Source: Micromonospora qiuiae (GTDB lineage: Bacteria > Actinomycetota > Actinomycetes > Mycobacteriales > Micromonosporaceae). Taken from it: a stretch of DNA of 64,000 nt. The position numbers were made by a program, and so were the translations under genes. This document shows positions 25,674 to 34,249 of this stretch, one piece after another. Position 1 is the first letter of the stretch, and the number at the start of each line of letters is the position of its first letter. Under the pieces are notes generated by a model that was given only the letters and a program-made list of their open reading frames with translations, made no database searches and was not told where the DNA came from. Location: positions 44,207 to 108,206 of the forward strand of contig NZ_BOPC01000015.1 in NCBI RefSeq assembly GCF_016863555.1. Reading direction: 5' to 3'.

Positions 25674-26551
25674 CGTGCGGCCACCTTCCGGTAGCGGGCG
25701 AGCAGGAGGGCGACGCAGGCCGCCACGAGCGCGACGGCGACCAGCGCGTACACCGGGCCGAAGGGGCCGAGGTCCGGGCCGACGCCGTCCTGGTCGGTGA
25801 TCAGCAGGTCGCGCATCGCCCAGAGGCCGACCCCCTGCACCAGGGTGGGCGGCGAGGCGACGCCGGCCAACTGGTTGGCGGTCTGCGAGGGCAGGATCGA
25901 CAGGACGCCGACGATCGGCGTGGTCATCAGGAAGACGGCTACGATCCCGCCGGCGGCGAAGGCCCGCTTGCCGGTCAGCGAGGCGATCAGCAGGCCGACC
26001 GAGGCGAAGATCACCGCCCAGAGTCCGGCGTAGAGCAGCCCGGGCAGCAGGTCCAGCAGCTCGTCCCAGACCCCTCGCATTCCGTCGGCGGTGAACGCGC
26101 CGCCGAGGAACATCACCAGCTGCGGCGCACCGAGCAGCAGCCAGAGCCCGGTGACCAGCGCGAGCAGCTTGGCCAGCGGGTAGTCGGCGCGGGGCAGCGG
26201 CCGGGAGAAGTACAGCGGGAGCACCCCGCTGCGCAGGTCGCGGGAGACCAGTTCGGGCGCGGCCACCGCGACGAAGAAGATGACCAGCCAGCTCATCGCG
26301 TCGGCGAATTGGGCGTACGTCATGACCACTTCGCCGATCTGGGTGCGGATCGCGGTCACCGCGGCGGCCACCATCCCGACGATGCCGACCACCAGCCAGG
26401 GGAAGATCTTGGCCTTGGCGCTGCGCCCCAGCCCGAATACGGTGCGCACCCCGTGCAGGTAGAGCGCGCCGAAGACCTGCCGACGGCCGAGTCGGAGGCC
26501 GGTGTAACGCTGGTAGCCGATGTCGTGGATCACGCCCGTGGGCTCAGGCAT
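25670..26551 (-). CDS. ABC-2 type permease
   Basis: The 293-aa protein has about six membrane segments (WLVVGIVGMVAAAVTAI, SWLVIFFVAVAAPEL, then the final YALVAVALVAACVALLLARY). The segment PELVSRDLRSGVLPLYFSRP is the cytoplasmic loop motif of ABC-2 permeases. The start overlaps the stop of the upstream ATPase by eight bases. It probably pairs with one of the two neighbouring ATPases. Confidence 0.88.
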   Translation of the reverse strand: MPEPTGVIHDIGYQRYTGLRLGRRQVFGALYLHGVRTVFGLGRSAKAKIFPWLVVGIVGMVAAAVTAIRTQIGEVVMTYAQFADAMSWLVIFFVAVAAPELVSRDLRSGVLPLYFSRPLPRADYPLAKLLALVTGLWLLLGAPQLVMFLGGAFTADGMRGVWDELLDLLPGLLYAGLWAVIFASVGLLIASLTGKRAFAAGGIVAVFLMTTPIVGVLSILPSQTANQLAGVASPPTLVQGVGLWAMRDLLITDQDGVGPDLGPFGPVYALVAVALVAACVALLLARYRKVAAR

Positions 26552-27458
26552 GGCTGCTCTCCCTCCGGGCGAAGAGTTCGGCGACCCGGTGCCGGCGCTG
26601 GTCCAGCCGGTGCAGCGGCAGGTCCAGCTCGGCCACCGCGCCGAGGATCAGGTCGTACGTGCCCTGGTCGGCCAGCGGGACGAGCAGCAGCTGCCCTTCC
26701 CGGCTGACCGGCAGGTCGAGCGCGGCCAACCGGGCGGCCAGCGCCTCGGTGCCCTCGCTGACCTCGACGGCGAGCACGTCGGTGGCCGAGGTCATCGCGG
26801 CGATGTTGTCGGCACGCAGCAGCCGCCCGCCGTCGATGGCGACCAGGGTGTCGCAGATCCGCTCGACTTCGCCGAGCAGGTGCGAGCAGACCAGCACGGA
26901 CATCCCGAACTCGGTGCCGATCCGGTGCACCAGGGCGAGCATGGCGTCCCGGCCGGCCGGGTCGAGGCCGTTGGTGGGTTCGTCGAGCAGCAGCAGGTCG
27001 GGGTCGTGCACCAGCGCCTGGGCGAGCTTGACCCGCTGCTTCATGCCGGTGGAGTAGCCGCCCACCGGGCGGTGCCGCTCCTCGTGCAGCCCCACGTGGC
27101 GCAGCGCCTCGGAGGCCCGTTCCCGGGCGACGGTACGCGGCAGGCCGCTCATTCGGCCGAGATGGGTGACCAGCTCGGCGGCGGACAGGTCGGGGGGCAG
27201 GCAGTCGTGCTCGGGCATGTAACCGACCCGGGCGCGCACCGACGCGGCGTCGGCGGTCGGGTCGAGCCCCAGCACCTGGATCCGGCCGGCGGTCGGGGTC
27301 AGCAGGCCGAGCAGCAGCTTGATCAGCGTGGACTTGCCGGCGCCGTTGGCGCCGACCAGGCCGACGATCCCTGGCTCGACCGCGACGGTCAGCTCCGACA
27401 GCGCGGTGACCCCGCCGCCGTAGACCTTCGTCAACGACTCGGTTGCGATCAGTGTCAC
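26544..27458 (-). CDS. ABC transporter ATP-binding protein
   Basis: The 304-aa ATPase starts at GTG 27458, with Walker A GANGAGKST, signature YSTGMKQRVKLA, Walker B LLLLDEPTNGLD and switch His in VCSHLLGEVER. It is the first gene of the four-gene ABC-2 operon and is only 166 bases from the divergent APS-kinase gene, so that gap must carry the operon promoter. Confidence 0.93.
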   Translation of the reverse strand: MTLIATESLTKVYGGGVTALSELTVAVEPGIVGLVGANGAGKSTLIKLLLGLLTPTAGRIQVLGLDPTADAASVRARVGYMPEHDCLPPDLSAAELVTHLGRMSGLPRTVARERASEALRHVGLHEERHRPVGGYSTGMKQRVKLAQALVHDPDLLLLDEPTNGLDPAGRDAMLALVHRIGTEFGMSVLVCSHLLGEVERICDTLVAIDGGRLLRADNIAAMTSATDVLAVEVSEGTEALAARLAALDLPVSREGQLLLVPLADQGTYDLILGAVAELDLPLHRLDQRRHRVAELFARRESSHA

Positions 27459-27624
27459 GCCGACAGCCTAGAGAAATTCGGCAATGCTGCGGCCCGGGTA
27501 GCGGCCCTAGGTTTCCCTGATTCGCTCCGCCGGCCACCCCTAGAGGGCGCGGCAACGGTGGCGCTCTCGACCGATCGGCGGGCGGCTGCGAAACTGTGTG
27601 CCGGTCGCCGTGGTTGGGGGTTCG

Positions 27625-29154
27625 ATGAGCAACGGGTGGGTGCTGCCCGACGAGGTGCTTCGGGACGCGCCGACGTACACGCCACGTCCCGGCGAGCTCG
27701 CGGATCTGGAGCTGTTGCTGACCGGTGCGTACGCGCCGCTGACCGGCTTCATGACCCGAGCCGATTTGGTCTCGGTGAGCCGGCGTGGCCGGTTGGCCGA
27801 CGGCGCACCGTGGCCGGTGGCGGTGACGCTCCAGGTGCCCCCGGCGCTGCTCCAGCAGCTCGACCTCGACGACCCGGGCCGCCGCGCGATCGTGCTCACC
27901 GACGGTGAGGGCGCGCCGGTCGCGGCGCTGGACGTGACCGACGCGTGGCAGGTGCGCGAGGGGGTGGCGGGGGTCGGCGGTGGTCTCCGCCGGCTCGGTG
28001 ACGGCGGGCACGGGCCGTTCCAACGGTTGCGGCGTACGCCCGAGGAGCTGCGCGCGCTGCTGCCACCGGGCCGGGTGCTCGGGGTGATCGCCGACCGGCC
28101 GCTGCACCGGCCGCAGCTGGCCCAGATCGCGCACGCCGTGCGTACCCTCAGCGCACACCTGCTGGTCATCATTCCGGTGGGTGAGGACGGCACCGGCGGA
28201 CTGCCGCAGGAGGCGCTGGTGCGCAGCGTCTTCGCCGCCCGCGACCGGATGCCGCCGGCGACCCTGGTCGCCGTGCCGCTGGCCCGCCGGCCGGACGAGA
28301 TCAGCGACGCGCTGCTGCGGGCCCGGGTCTGCGCCGCGTACGGCGTCACCCACCTGCTCTCCACCGGCGAGATGCTCTCCGGAGCCGGGCTGCGGGTGCT
28401 GGTGCCGCGCGAGCTGGCCTACGACAACCGGGACGGTCAGTGGCGCTGGCGGGAGGACATCCCGCCGCGTAACCGGCGGCTCGCCCTGACCCACCAGGAG
28501 ATCGATGACCTGCTCGACCGGGGCTTCCCGTTGCCCGAGTGGCACACGCCGCCGGCGGTGGCGAAGGAGCTGAGCCGGGCCAGGCCGCCCCGGCGGCACC
28601 GGGGTCTGGTGGTCTTTTTCACCGGGCTCTCCGGCTCGGGCAAGTCGACCATCGCCCGCGGCCTCGCCGACGCACTGCGCGAGCAGGGCGAGCGTACGGT
28701 CACCCTGCTCGACGGCGACGTGGTGCGCCGCGAGCTGACCGCGGGGCTGGGGTTCAGCAAGGCGGACCGGGACACCAACGTGCGGCGGATCGGCTGGGTG
28801 GCCGCCGAGATCGGCCGGCACCGGGGGATCGCCATCTGCTGCCCGATCGCGCCGTACGCACAGGCCCGGGCGGCGGCCCGGGCGATGGCCGTCGCGGCGG
28901 GCGCCGGATTCCTTCTGGTGCACGTCGCCACGCCCCTTGAGGTCTGTGAGCGACGCGACCGCAAGGGCCTGTACGCGCGGGCGCGCGCCGGCCTGCTCAC
29001 CGGCATGACCGGCGTCGACGACCCGTACGAGGAACCCACCGACGCCGAGCTGGTGCTCGACACCACGGACCTCGGCGTGGACGAGGCGGTTCAGGCGGTG
29101 TTGCACCACCTCAACGAGACCGGCTGGGTCGAGCCCCGCCTGCCGTCGCTCTGA
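27625..29154 (+). CDS. cysC: adenylylsulfate kinase with ATP-sulfurylase-like N-terminal domain
   Basis: The 509-aa protein ends in a complete APS kinase domain (residues about 325-500): P-loop GLSGSGKST, LLDGDVVRRELTAGLGFSKA, DRDTNVRRIGWVAAEI and CCPIAPYAQAR. This domain phosphorylates APS to PAPS. The N-terminal 320 residues follow the PUA plus ATP-sulfurylase fold. At the usual QxRNPxH site it reads DRPLHRPQ, and no GRDHAG motif is visible, so sulfurylase activity is doubtful. It is followed by galT after 17 bases, suggesting co-transcription. A sugar- or sulfate-linked role is inference. Confidence 0.88.
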   Translation: MSNGWVLPDEVLRDAPTYTPRPGELADLELLLTGAYAPLTGFMTRADLVSVSRRGRLADGAPWPVAVTLQVPPALLQQLDLDDPGRRAIVLTDGEGAPVAALDVTDAWQVREGVAGVGGGLRRLGDGGHGPFQRLRRTPEELRALLPPGRVLGVIADRPLHRPQLAQIAHAVRTLSAHLLVIIPVGEDGTGGLPQEALVRSVFAARDRMPPATLVAVPLARRPDEISDALLRARVCAAYGVTHLLSTGEMLSGAGLRVLVPRELAYDNRDGQWRWREDIPPRNRRLALTHQEIDDLLDRGFPLPEWHTPPAVAKELSRARPPRRHRGLVVFFTGLSGSGKSTIARGLADALREQGERTVTLLDGDVVRRELTAGLGFSKADRDTNVRRIGWVAAEIGRHRGIAICCPIAPYAQARAAARAMAVAAGAGFLLVHVATPLEVCERRDRKGLYARARAGLLTGMTGVDDPYEEPTDAELVLDTTDLGVDEAVQAVLHHLNETGWVEPRLPSL

Positions 29155-29171
29155 TCGGGGGTCGTAGCGGG

Positions 29172-30248
29172 ATGAAGCGCACCGAGATGTGGTTGGCCGA
29201 CGGCCGGGAGCTGATCTACTTCGACGAGCGGGACGACGCCGTCCGGGACCAGCCGGACCGCCGGGAGCTGCCTCCTCCTCCGCCCGCCTCCCAGCTGCGC
29301 TACGACCCGCTCACCGACGAGTGGGTGGCGCTCGCTGTGCACCGGCAGACGCGGACCTTCCTGCCGCCGGCCGACCAGTGCCCGCTCTGCCCCTCCACGG
29401 CGGATCGACTCAGCGAGATTCCCGCCCCGGACTACGCCGTCGTGGTCTTCGAGAACCGCTTCCCGGCACTGAGTGGGCGGGTGGTCGACGAGCCGGACGA
29501 GATCACCCCGTTCACCCCGGTCCGGCCGGGCCGGGGGCGCTGCGAGGTGGTCTGCTTCACCGACGACCACCACACCTGTTTCGCCGACCTGCCGCCGAGC
29601 CGGGTGCGGACCGTGCTCGACGCGCTCGCCGACCGGACTGCGGTGCTCGGCGAGTTGGACGGGGTCGAGCAGGTCTTCTGCTTCGAGAACCGGGGCGTGG
29701 AGATCGGGGTGACCCTGCACCACCCGCACGGGCAGATCTACGCGTACCCGTTCCTCCCGCCGCGTACCCGGTCACTGTTGGCCGCGGCCCGCCGGCACGC
29801 CGAGCGCACCGGCGGGCGCAACCTCTACGCCGACGTGCTGGCCGCCGAACGGGAGGCCGGCGAGCGGGTGGTGGCGGCGAACGAACACTGGACGGCGTAC
29901 GTGCCGGCAGCGGCCCGCTGGCCGTTCGAGGTGCACCTCGCGCCGCACCGGCCGGTGCCCGACATTCCGGCGCTGACGGACGCCGAACGGGACGCCTTCG
30001 GACCGCTCTACCTGGACCTGCTGCGCCGCTTCGACGGGCTGTTCGGCACGCCCATGCCGTACATCGCCGCCTGGCATCAGGCGCCGGTACGCGTCGACCG
30101 CGAACTGGGCCATCTGCATCTGCAACTGTTCAGCATCCGACGGGCGGCGGACAAGCTGAAGTATCTGGCCGGGTCGGAGTCGGCGATGGGCGTCTTCATC
30201 AACGACGTCGCCCCGGAACGCGCTGCCGCCCTGCTGCGCGCCGCCTGA
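29172..30248 (+). CDS. galT: galactose-1-phosphate uridylyltransferase
   Basis: The 358-aa protein carries the catalytic HIT-type motif HHPHGQIYAYPF with the nucleophilic His. It also has the zinc-type CPLCPS pair, FENRFPALSG, and WHQAPVR and LGHLHLQLFSI near the C-terminus. It transfers UMP from UDP-glucose to galactose-1-phosphate in the Leloir pathway. No galK or galE is next to it. It lies in a probable operon behind the APS-kinase gene. Confidence 0.95.
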   Translation: MKRTEMWLADGRELIYFDERDDAVRDQPDRRELPPPPPASQLRYDPLTDEWVALAVHRQTRTFLPPADQCPLCPSTADRLSEIPAPDYAVVVFENRFPALSGRVVDEPDEITPFTPVRPGRGRCEVVCFTDDHHTCFADLPPSRVRTVLDALADRTAVLGELDGVEQVFCFENRGVEIGVTLHHPHGQIYAYPFLPPRTRSLLAAARRHAERTGGRNLYADVLAAEREAGERVVAANEHWTAYVPAAARWPFEVHLAPHRPVPDIPALTDAERDAFGPLYLDLLRRFDGLFGTPMPYIAAWHQAPVRVDRELGHLHLQLFSIRRAADKLKYLAGSESAMGVFINDVAPERAAALLRAA

Positions 30249-30326
30249 CCATCCGCCGCTGGACCGACCGCCGATTTGCGGGCCCCTCGAAGCCCGCAAG
30301 CAGGGAGTTGGGGCCGTACGCAGGGC

Positions 30327-30354
30327 GCGGGGGGCCCGGGACAGGGCCCCCCGC
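30327..30354. terminator. GC-rich hairpin after galT
   Basis: Arms 30327-30337 and 30344-30354 form a perfect 11-bp stem with a 6-nt loop. It lies about 80 bases after the galT stop in the 345-base convergent gap, which contains no supported gene. Confidence 0.75.
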
Positions 30355-30537
30355 AGGGAAGGGACGGCTGGCTGTGTAGGACAGCCGGGAAGGCTGGCTG
30401 CTCGGCATTCATGCCGGGCGGCGGTCACGGTCAACCTTCCGGGACGGGACTGGCATCTCGTCCAGCCAGTACAACGAGGTGCACAGGCCCGGGTGACGCG
30501 CCTTCGGCTGGGTCGCGCGGCCCGGCGTACCGGAAGC

Positions 30538-30577
30538 GTCGAGCCCGCCGGTGCTCGGATGCGTCGGCGGGCTCGAC
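30538..30577. terminator. hairpin after icd
   Basis: Arms 30538-30550 and 30565-30577 form a perfect 13-bp stem (GTCGAGCCCGCCG). It begins 17 bases beyond the icd stop on the minus strand and is the likely icd terminator. Confidence 0.8.
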
Positions 30578-30593
30578 AGGGTGCTGCGGTGGC

Positions 30594-31811
30594 TCAGGCG
30601 GCCAGGCGGCGCGCCAGGTTCTCGTCGAGCGTGTTCATGAACTCGTCGGTGGTCTGCCAGGGGGCGTCCCGCGAGATCAGCAGCGCGAGGTCCTTGGTCA
30701 TCTGGCCGCTCTCGACGGTGTCGACGATGACCTGCTCCAGGGTGTTCGCGAACTCGGTGACCGCCGGGGTGCCGTCCAGCTTGCCCCGATGGGCCAGGCC
30801 TCGGGTCCAGGCGTAGATCGAGGCGATCGGGTTGGTCGAGGTCTTCTCGCCCTTCTGCCACTGCCGGTAGTGCCGGGTGACGGTGCCGTGCGCGGCCTCG
30901 GCCTCGACGGTGCGGCCGTCGGGCGAGAGCAGGACGGACGTCATCAGGCCGAGCGAGCCGAAGCCCTGCGCGACGGTGTCGGACTGCACGTCACCGTCGT
31001 AGTTCTTGCACGCCCAGACGTACCCGCCCTCCCACTTCAGCGCGGCGGCGACCATGTCGTCGATGAGCCGGTGCTCGTAGGTGAGACCGGCGGCGTCGAA
31101 CTCCGCCTTGAACTCGTTCTCGAACACCTCGGCGAAGATGTCCTTGAACCGGCCGTCGTACGCCTTGAGGATGGTGTTCTTGGTCGACATGTAGACCGGG
31201 TAGCCGCGGTCCAGGCCGTAGCGGAACGAGGCCCGGGCGAAGTCCCGGATCGAGTCGTCGTAGTTGTACATGCCCATCGCGATGCCGCTGCCCGGGAAGT
31301 TGGCGACCTCCATCTCGACCGGCTGCGAACCGTCGGCGGGGGTGTAGGTGATGGTCACCGTGCCCGGCCCGGGAACGACGAAGTCGGTGGCGCGGTACTG
31401 GTCGCCGTGGGCGTGCCGGCCGATGATGATCGGCTTGGTCCAGCCCGGGACGAGCCGCGGCACGTTCGACATGATGATCGGCTCACGGAAGACGACGCCG
31501 CCGAGGATGTTGCGGATGGTGCCGTTCGGCGACCGCCACATCTTCTTCAGCCCGAACTCCTCCACCCGGGCCTCGTCCGGGGTGATGGTGGCGCACTTGA
31601 CGCCGACGCCGTGCTCCTTGATGGCGTTGGCGGCGTCGACGGTGACCTGGTCGTCGGTGGCGTCGCGGTGCTGGATCGACAGGTCGTAGTAGTGCAGGTC
31701 GACGTCGAGGTAGGGCAGGATCAGCTGCTCCCGGATCTGCTTCCAGATGATCCGGGTCATCTCGTCGCCGTCGAGCTCCACGACCGGGTTGTTTACCTTG
31801 ATCTTCGCCAT
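30594..31811 (-). CDS. icd: NADP-dependent isocitrate dehydrogenase
   Basis: The 405-aa protein is of the dimeric, eukaryote-like IDH class. It has [78 protein letters not shown] and [20 protein letters not shown]. It oxidises isocitrate to 2-oxoglutarate in the TCA cycle. mdh lies immediately upstream on the same strand but is separated by a C palindrome and a 233-base gap, so separate transcription is likely. Confidence 0.97.
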   Translation of the reverse strand: MAKIKVNNPVVELDGDEMTRIIWKQIREQLILPYLDVDLHYYDLSIQHRDATDDQVTVDAANAIKEHGVGVKCATITPDEARVEEFGLKKMWRSPNGTIRNILGGVVFREPIIMSNVPRLVPGWTKPIIIGRHAHGDQYRATDFVVPGPGTVTITYTPADGSQPVEMEVANFPGSGIAMGMYNYDDSIRDFARASFRYGLDRGYPVYMSTKNTILKAYDGRFKDIFAEVFENEFKAEFDAAGLTYEHRLIDDMVAAALKWEGGYVWACKNYDGDVQSDTVAQGFGSLGLMTSVLLSPDGRTVEAEAAHGTVTRHYRQWQKGEKTSTNPIASIYAWTRGLAHRGKLDGTPAVTEFANTLEQVIVDTVESGQMTKDLALLISRDAPWQTTDEFMNTLDENLARRLAA

Positions 31812-31912
31812 CGGCCGGCGCTCCTCTCGGGGGACACGTGCTCAAGCAGTACGAGCGTACTGGACCCGCCTCGACGGAGAACGCCGCGGCCACCAGTTCG
31901 CCCAACCCAGGT

Positions 31913-31966
31913 GTAAGGAAGGGCCCCTTGTTAACGCCTGCGGTATAGGAAGGGCCCCCTATTAAC
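31913..31966. repeat. palindromic repeat C4
   Basis: This is a full two-unit C element (GTAAGGAAGGGCCCCTTGTT start, ATTAAC end) between mdh and icd, upstream of the icd start. Confidence 0.85.
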
Positions 31967-32044
31967 ATCCGCGGCGGCGGGGTTGCAACGGCGAGCGCCC
32001 CGCGACCGGGGGGCGCGGGGCGCGGGGCGCTGTCAGCGAACTGG

Positions 32045-32995
32045 TCACATGCTGGAGATGTCGGCCTGCTTGGCGCGGACGGCTTCGGCGGCCTCCTTCA
32101 GGGCGGCCAACTCGTCGGCGTCCAGGTCGGTCTCGACGACCCGCCGGACACCCTGGCGGCCAATCTCGGCCTCCACGCCCAGGTACACCCCGGAGATGCC
32201 GTACTCGCCGTCGACCCAGGCGCAGACCGGCATGACCTCGCCGGAGTCCTCCACCACAGCCTTGGCCATCCGGGCGGCGGCGGCGGACGGGGCGTAGTAC
32301 GCCGAGCCGGTCTTGAGCAGCGCCACCACCTCGGCACCACCGTTGCGGGTCCGGACCACCAGGTCCTCGATCTGCTCGGCCGGCATGACCTCGCGCAGCG
32401 GCTTGCCGTTCACGGTGCTCTTCGACGGCACCGGGACCATGGTGTCGCCGTGCGAACCGAGGGTCAGCGTCTTCACCGACTTCACCGGCACCTGCAGTGC
32501 CTCGGCCACGAAGTTGGTGAACCGGGCGGTGTCCAGCATGCCGGCCTGGCCGAGCACCCGGTTGCGCGGGAACTGGGTGGCGATCTGCGCCAACGCGGTC
32601 ATCTCGTCCAGCGGGTTGGACACGACGATGACGACGGCGTTCGGGGCGTACTTCGCGACGTTCTCGGAGACCTGCCGGACGATCTTGGCGTTGGTCTCCA
32701 GCAGGTCCATCCGGCTCATGCCCGGCTTGCGGGGCAGACCGGCGGTGATGACGACCACGTCCGAACCCTCGATGGCCTCGTAGCCCTCACCGTTCGGGCC
32801 GGTGGTGACCCCGACCACCTTGGTCTCGAAGCCCTCCACCGGGCGGGACTGGTTGAGGTCGAGGGCGATGCCCGCGGGCTTGCCCTCGATGATGTCGGTG
32901 ATCACGACGGTGTCGAAGACGTCGTACTCGGCCAGGCGCTGCACGGTGGTGGAGCCGTAGAAGCCGGCGCCGACGACAGTGACCTTCTTACCCAT
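32045..32995 (-). CDS. mdh: malate dehydrogenase
   Basis: The 316-aa protein is of the LDH-like MDH type: NAD fold KVTVVGAGFYGSTTVQRL, Asp34-type NAD discrimination (VITDI), catalytic loop GLPRKPGMSRMDLL, and SNPLDEMT with Arg/Asp/His residues (GQAGMLDTARF; GSHGDTMVPVPS). It interconverts malate and oxaloacetate in the TCA cycle. It lies between folD and icd on the same strand. Confidence 0.97.
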   Translation of the reverse strand: MGKKVTVVGAGFYGSTTVQRLAEYDVFDTVVITDIIEGKPAGIALDLNQSRPVEGFETKVVGVTTGPNGEGYEAIEGSDVVVITAGLPRKPGMSRMDLLETNAKIVRQVSENVAKYAPNAVVIVVSNPLDEMTALAQIATQFPRNRVLGQAGMLDTARFTNFVAEALQVPVKSVKTLTLGSHGDTMVPVPSKSTVNGKPLREVMPAEQIEDLVVRTRNGGAEVVALLKTGSAYYAPSAAAARMAKAVVEDSGEVMPVCAWVDGEYGISGVYLGVEAEIGRQGVRRVVETDLDADELAALKEAAEAVRAKQADISSM

Positions 32996-33073
32996 GGTCG
33001 TCCCACTCCCTGTAACCAGTCGGTTTTCCGGACGGTATCAGCCATCCTGGCACCGATCAGGCCAGGGGCGGAG

Positions 33074-33093
33074 GGTTATGACCCTTCCTTACA
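33074..33093. repeat. half copy of repeat C
   Basis: GGTTATGACCCTTCCTTACA matches the terminal half of a C element but lacks the GGGCCC core and second unit. It is a degenerate or truncated copy directly after the folD stop. Confidence 0.55.
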
Positions 33094-33095
33094 CC

Positions 33096-33956
33096 TCAGC
33101 CGCGTTCGGCGCGTTCGACGACGTTGGTGAGGAGCATGGCGCGGGTCATCGGGCCGACGCCGCCGGGCATCGGCACCAGCTTGCCGGCCACCTCGGCCAC
33201 CTCCGGGTCCACGTCGCCGGTGTAGCGGCCCTTGCCGTCCGGGCCGATCACCCGGGTGATGCCCACGTCGACCACGACCGCGCCCGGGGTGATCATGTCG
33301 GCGGTGAGCAGGCCGGGCACGCCGGCGGCGACGATGACGATGTCGGCGGAGCGGGTGTGCGCGGCGAGGTCGAGGGTGCCGGTGTGGCAGAGGGTCACGG
33401 TGGCGTTCTCGCTGCGCCGGGTGAGCAGCAACCCGAGCGGGCGGCCGACGGTGTTGCCCCGGCCCACCACCGCGACGTTGGCACCGCGCAGCGGCACCTC
33501 GTGCCGGCGGAGCAGTTCCACGATGCCGCGCGGGGTGCACGGCAACGGCGCGTCGTAGCCGAGGACCAGCCGACCCAGGTTGACCGGATGCAGACCGTCG
33601 GCGTCCTTGTCCGGGTCGATCAGCTCAAGCACCCGTTGCGTGTCCAGCTGTGCCGGCAGCGGCAGCTGCACGATGTAGCCGTGGCACGCCGGGTCGGCGT
33701 TCAGCTCGGCGAGGATCTCGTCGACCTGCTCCTGGGTGGCGTCGGCCGGCAGCTCCCGGCGGATCGAGGCGATGCCGACCTCGGCGCAGTCGCGGTGCTT
33801 GCCGTTGACGTACGCCTGTGAGCCGGGATCGGATCCGACCAGCACCGTGCCCAGCCCCGGCACGGCGCCCCGTTCCGCTAGCGCCTTGACCCGCGTCCGA
33901 AGCTCGTCCTTGATCTCCGCCGCGGTCGCCTTGCCGTCCAGAAGCGTCGCCGTCAC
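33096..33956 (-). CDS. folD: methylene-tetrahydrofolate dehydrogenase/cyclohydrolase
   Basis: The 286-aa protein starts at GTG 33956. It has the catalytic YVNGKHRDC (Tyr-x3-Lys), [35 protein letters not shown], the NADP-binding [16 protein letters not shown] and the ending [18 protein letters not shown]. It converts methylene-THF to formyl-THF, which feeds the PurN and PurH reactions encoded 6 kb away. Confidence 0.97.
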   Translation of the reverse strand: MTATLLDGKATAAEIKDELRTRVKALAERGAVPGLGTVLVGSDPGSQAYVNGKHRDCAEVGIASIRRELPADATQEQVDEILAELNADPACHGYIVQLPLPAQLDTQRVLELIDPDKDADGLHPVNLGRLVLGYDAPLPCTPRGIVELLRRHEVPLRGANVAVVGRGNTVGRPLGLLLTRRSENATVTLCHTGTLDLAAHTRSADIVIVAAGVPGLLTADMITPGAVVVDVGITRVIGPDGKGRYTGDVDPEVAEVAGKLVPMPGGVGPMTRAMLLTNVVERAERG

Positions 33957-34048
33957 GCCTCAGATCGTCTCACGCCCGGCTCCGTCGACCACGCCGGCCG
34001 GCAACCTCGAACCAAGACGCTACTTTCTGTGACGTGTTGATTGTCACT

Positions 34049-34076
34049 TTGAGTGACCTATTGCGTGGTCACTCAA
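34049..34076. promoter_or_regulatory. 10-bp inverted repeat upstream of the dipeptide operon
   Basis: TTGAGTGACC (34049-34058) and GGTCACTCAA (34067-34076) are exact complements with an 8-nt spacer. It lies about 175 bases before dppA in a gene-free gap, with AT-richer sequence around it. The symmetry suggests an operator for a dimeric repressor; no regulator can be named. Confidence 0.5.
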
Positions 34077-34249
34077 CCCCGGTCCGGACGGCCGGGCACG
34101 AATACCCCCAATCCGACAGCAGCATCGACCAGCCGCAGCTCAGTCCCATTTGGTCGACTCGCGGTGTACGACCTACCGTTGCCCGTCGTTGCGCAGAGTT
34201 ACCCAGATGCCGGGCCTGACTGCGCAGCGTAATGAGATGAGGAGGTTCA

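Noticed and set aside
26530..29109. An 859-codon minus-strand frame across the APS-kinase gene and an ABC ATPase
   Set aside because: Composition is typical of antisense GC-rich shadow and no domain is visible; the real genes lie in other frames.
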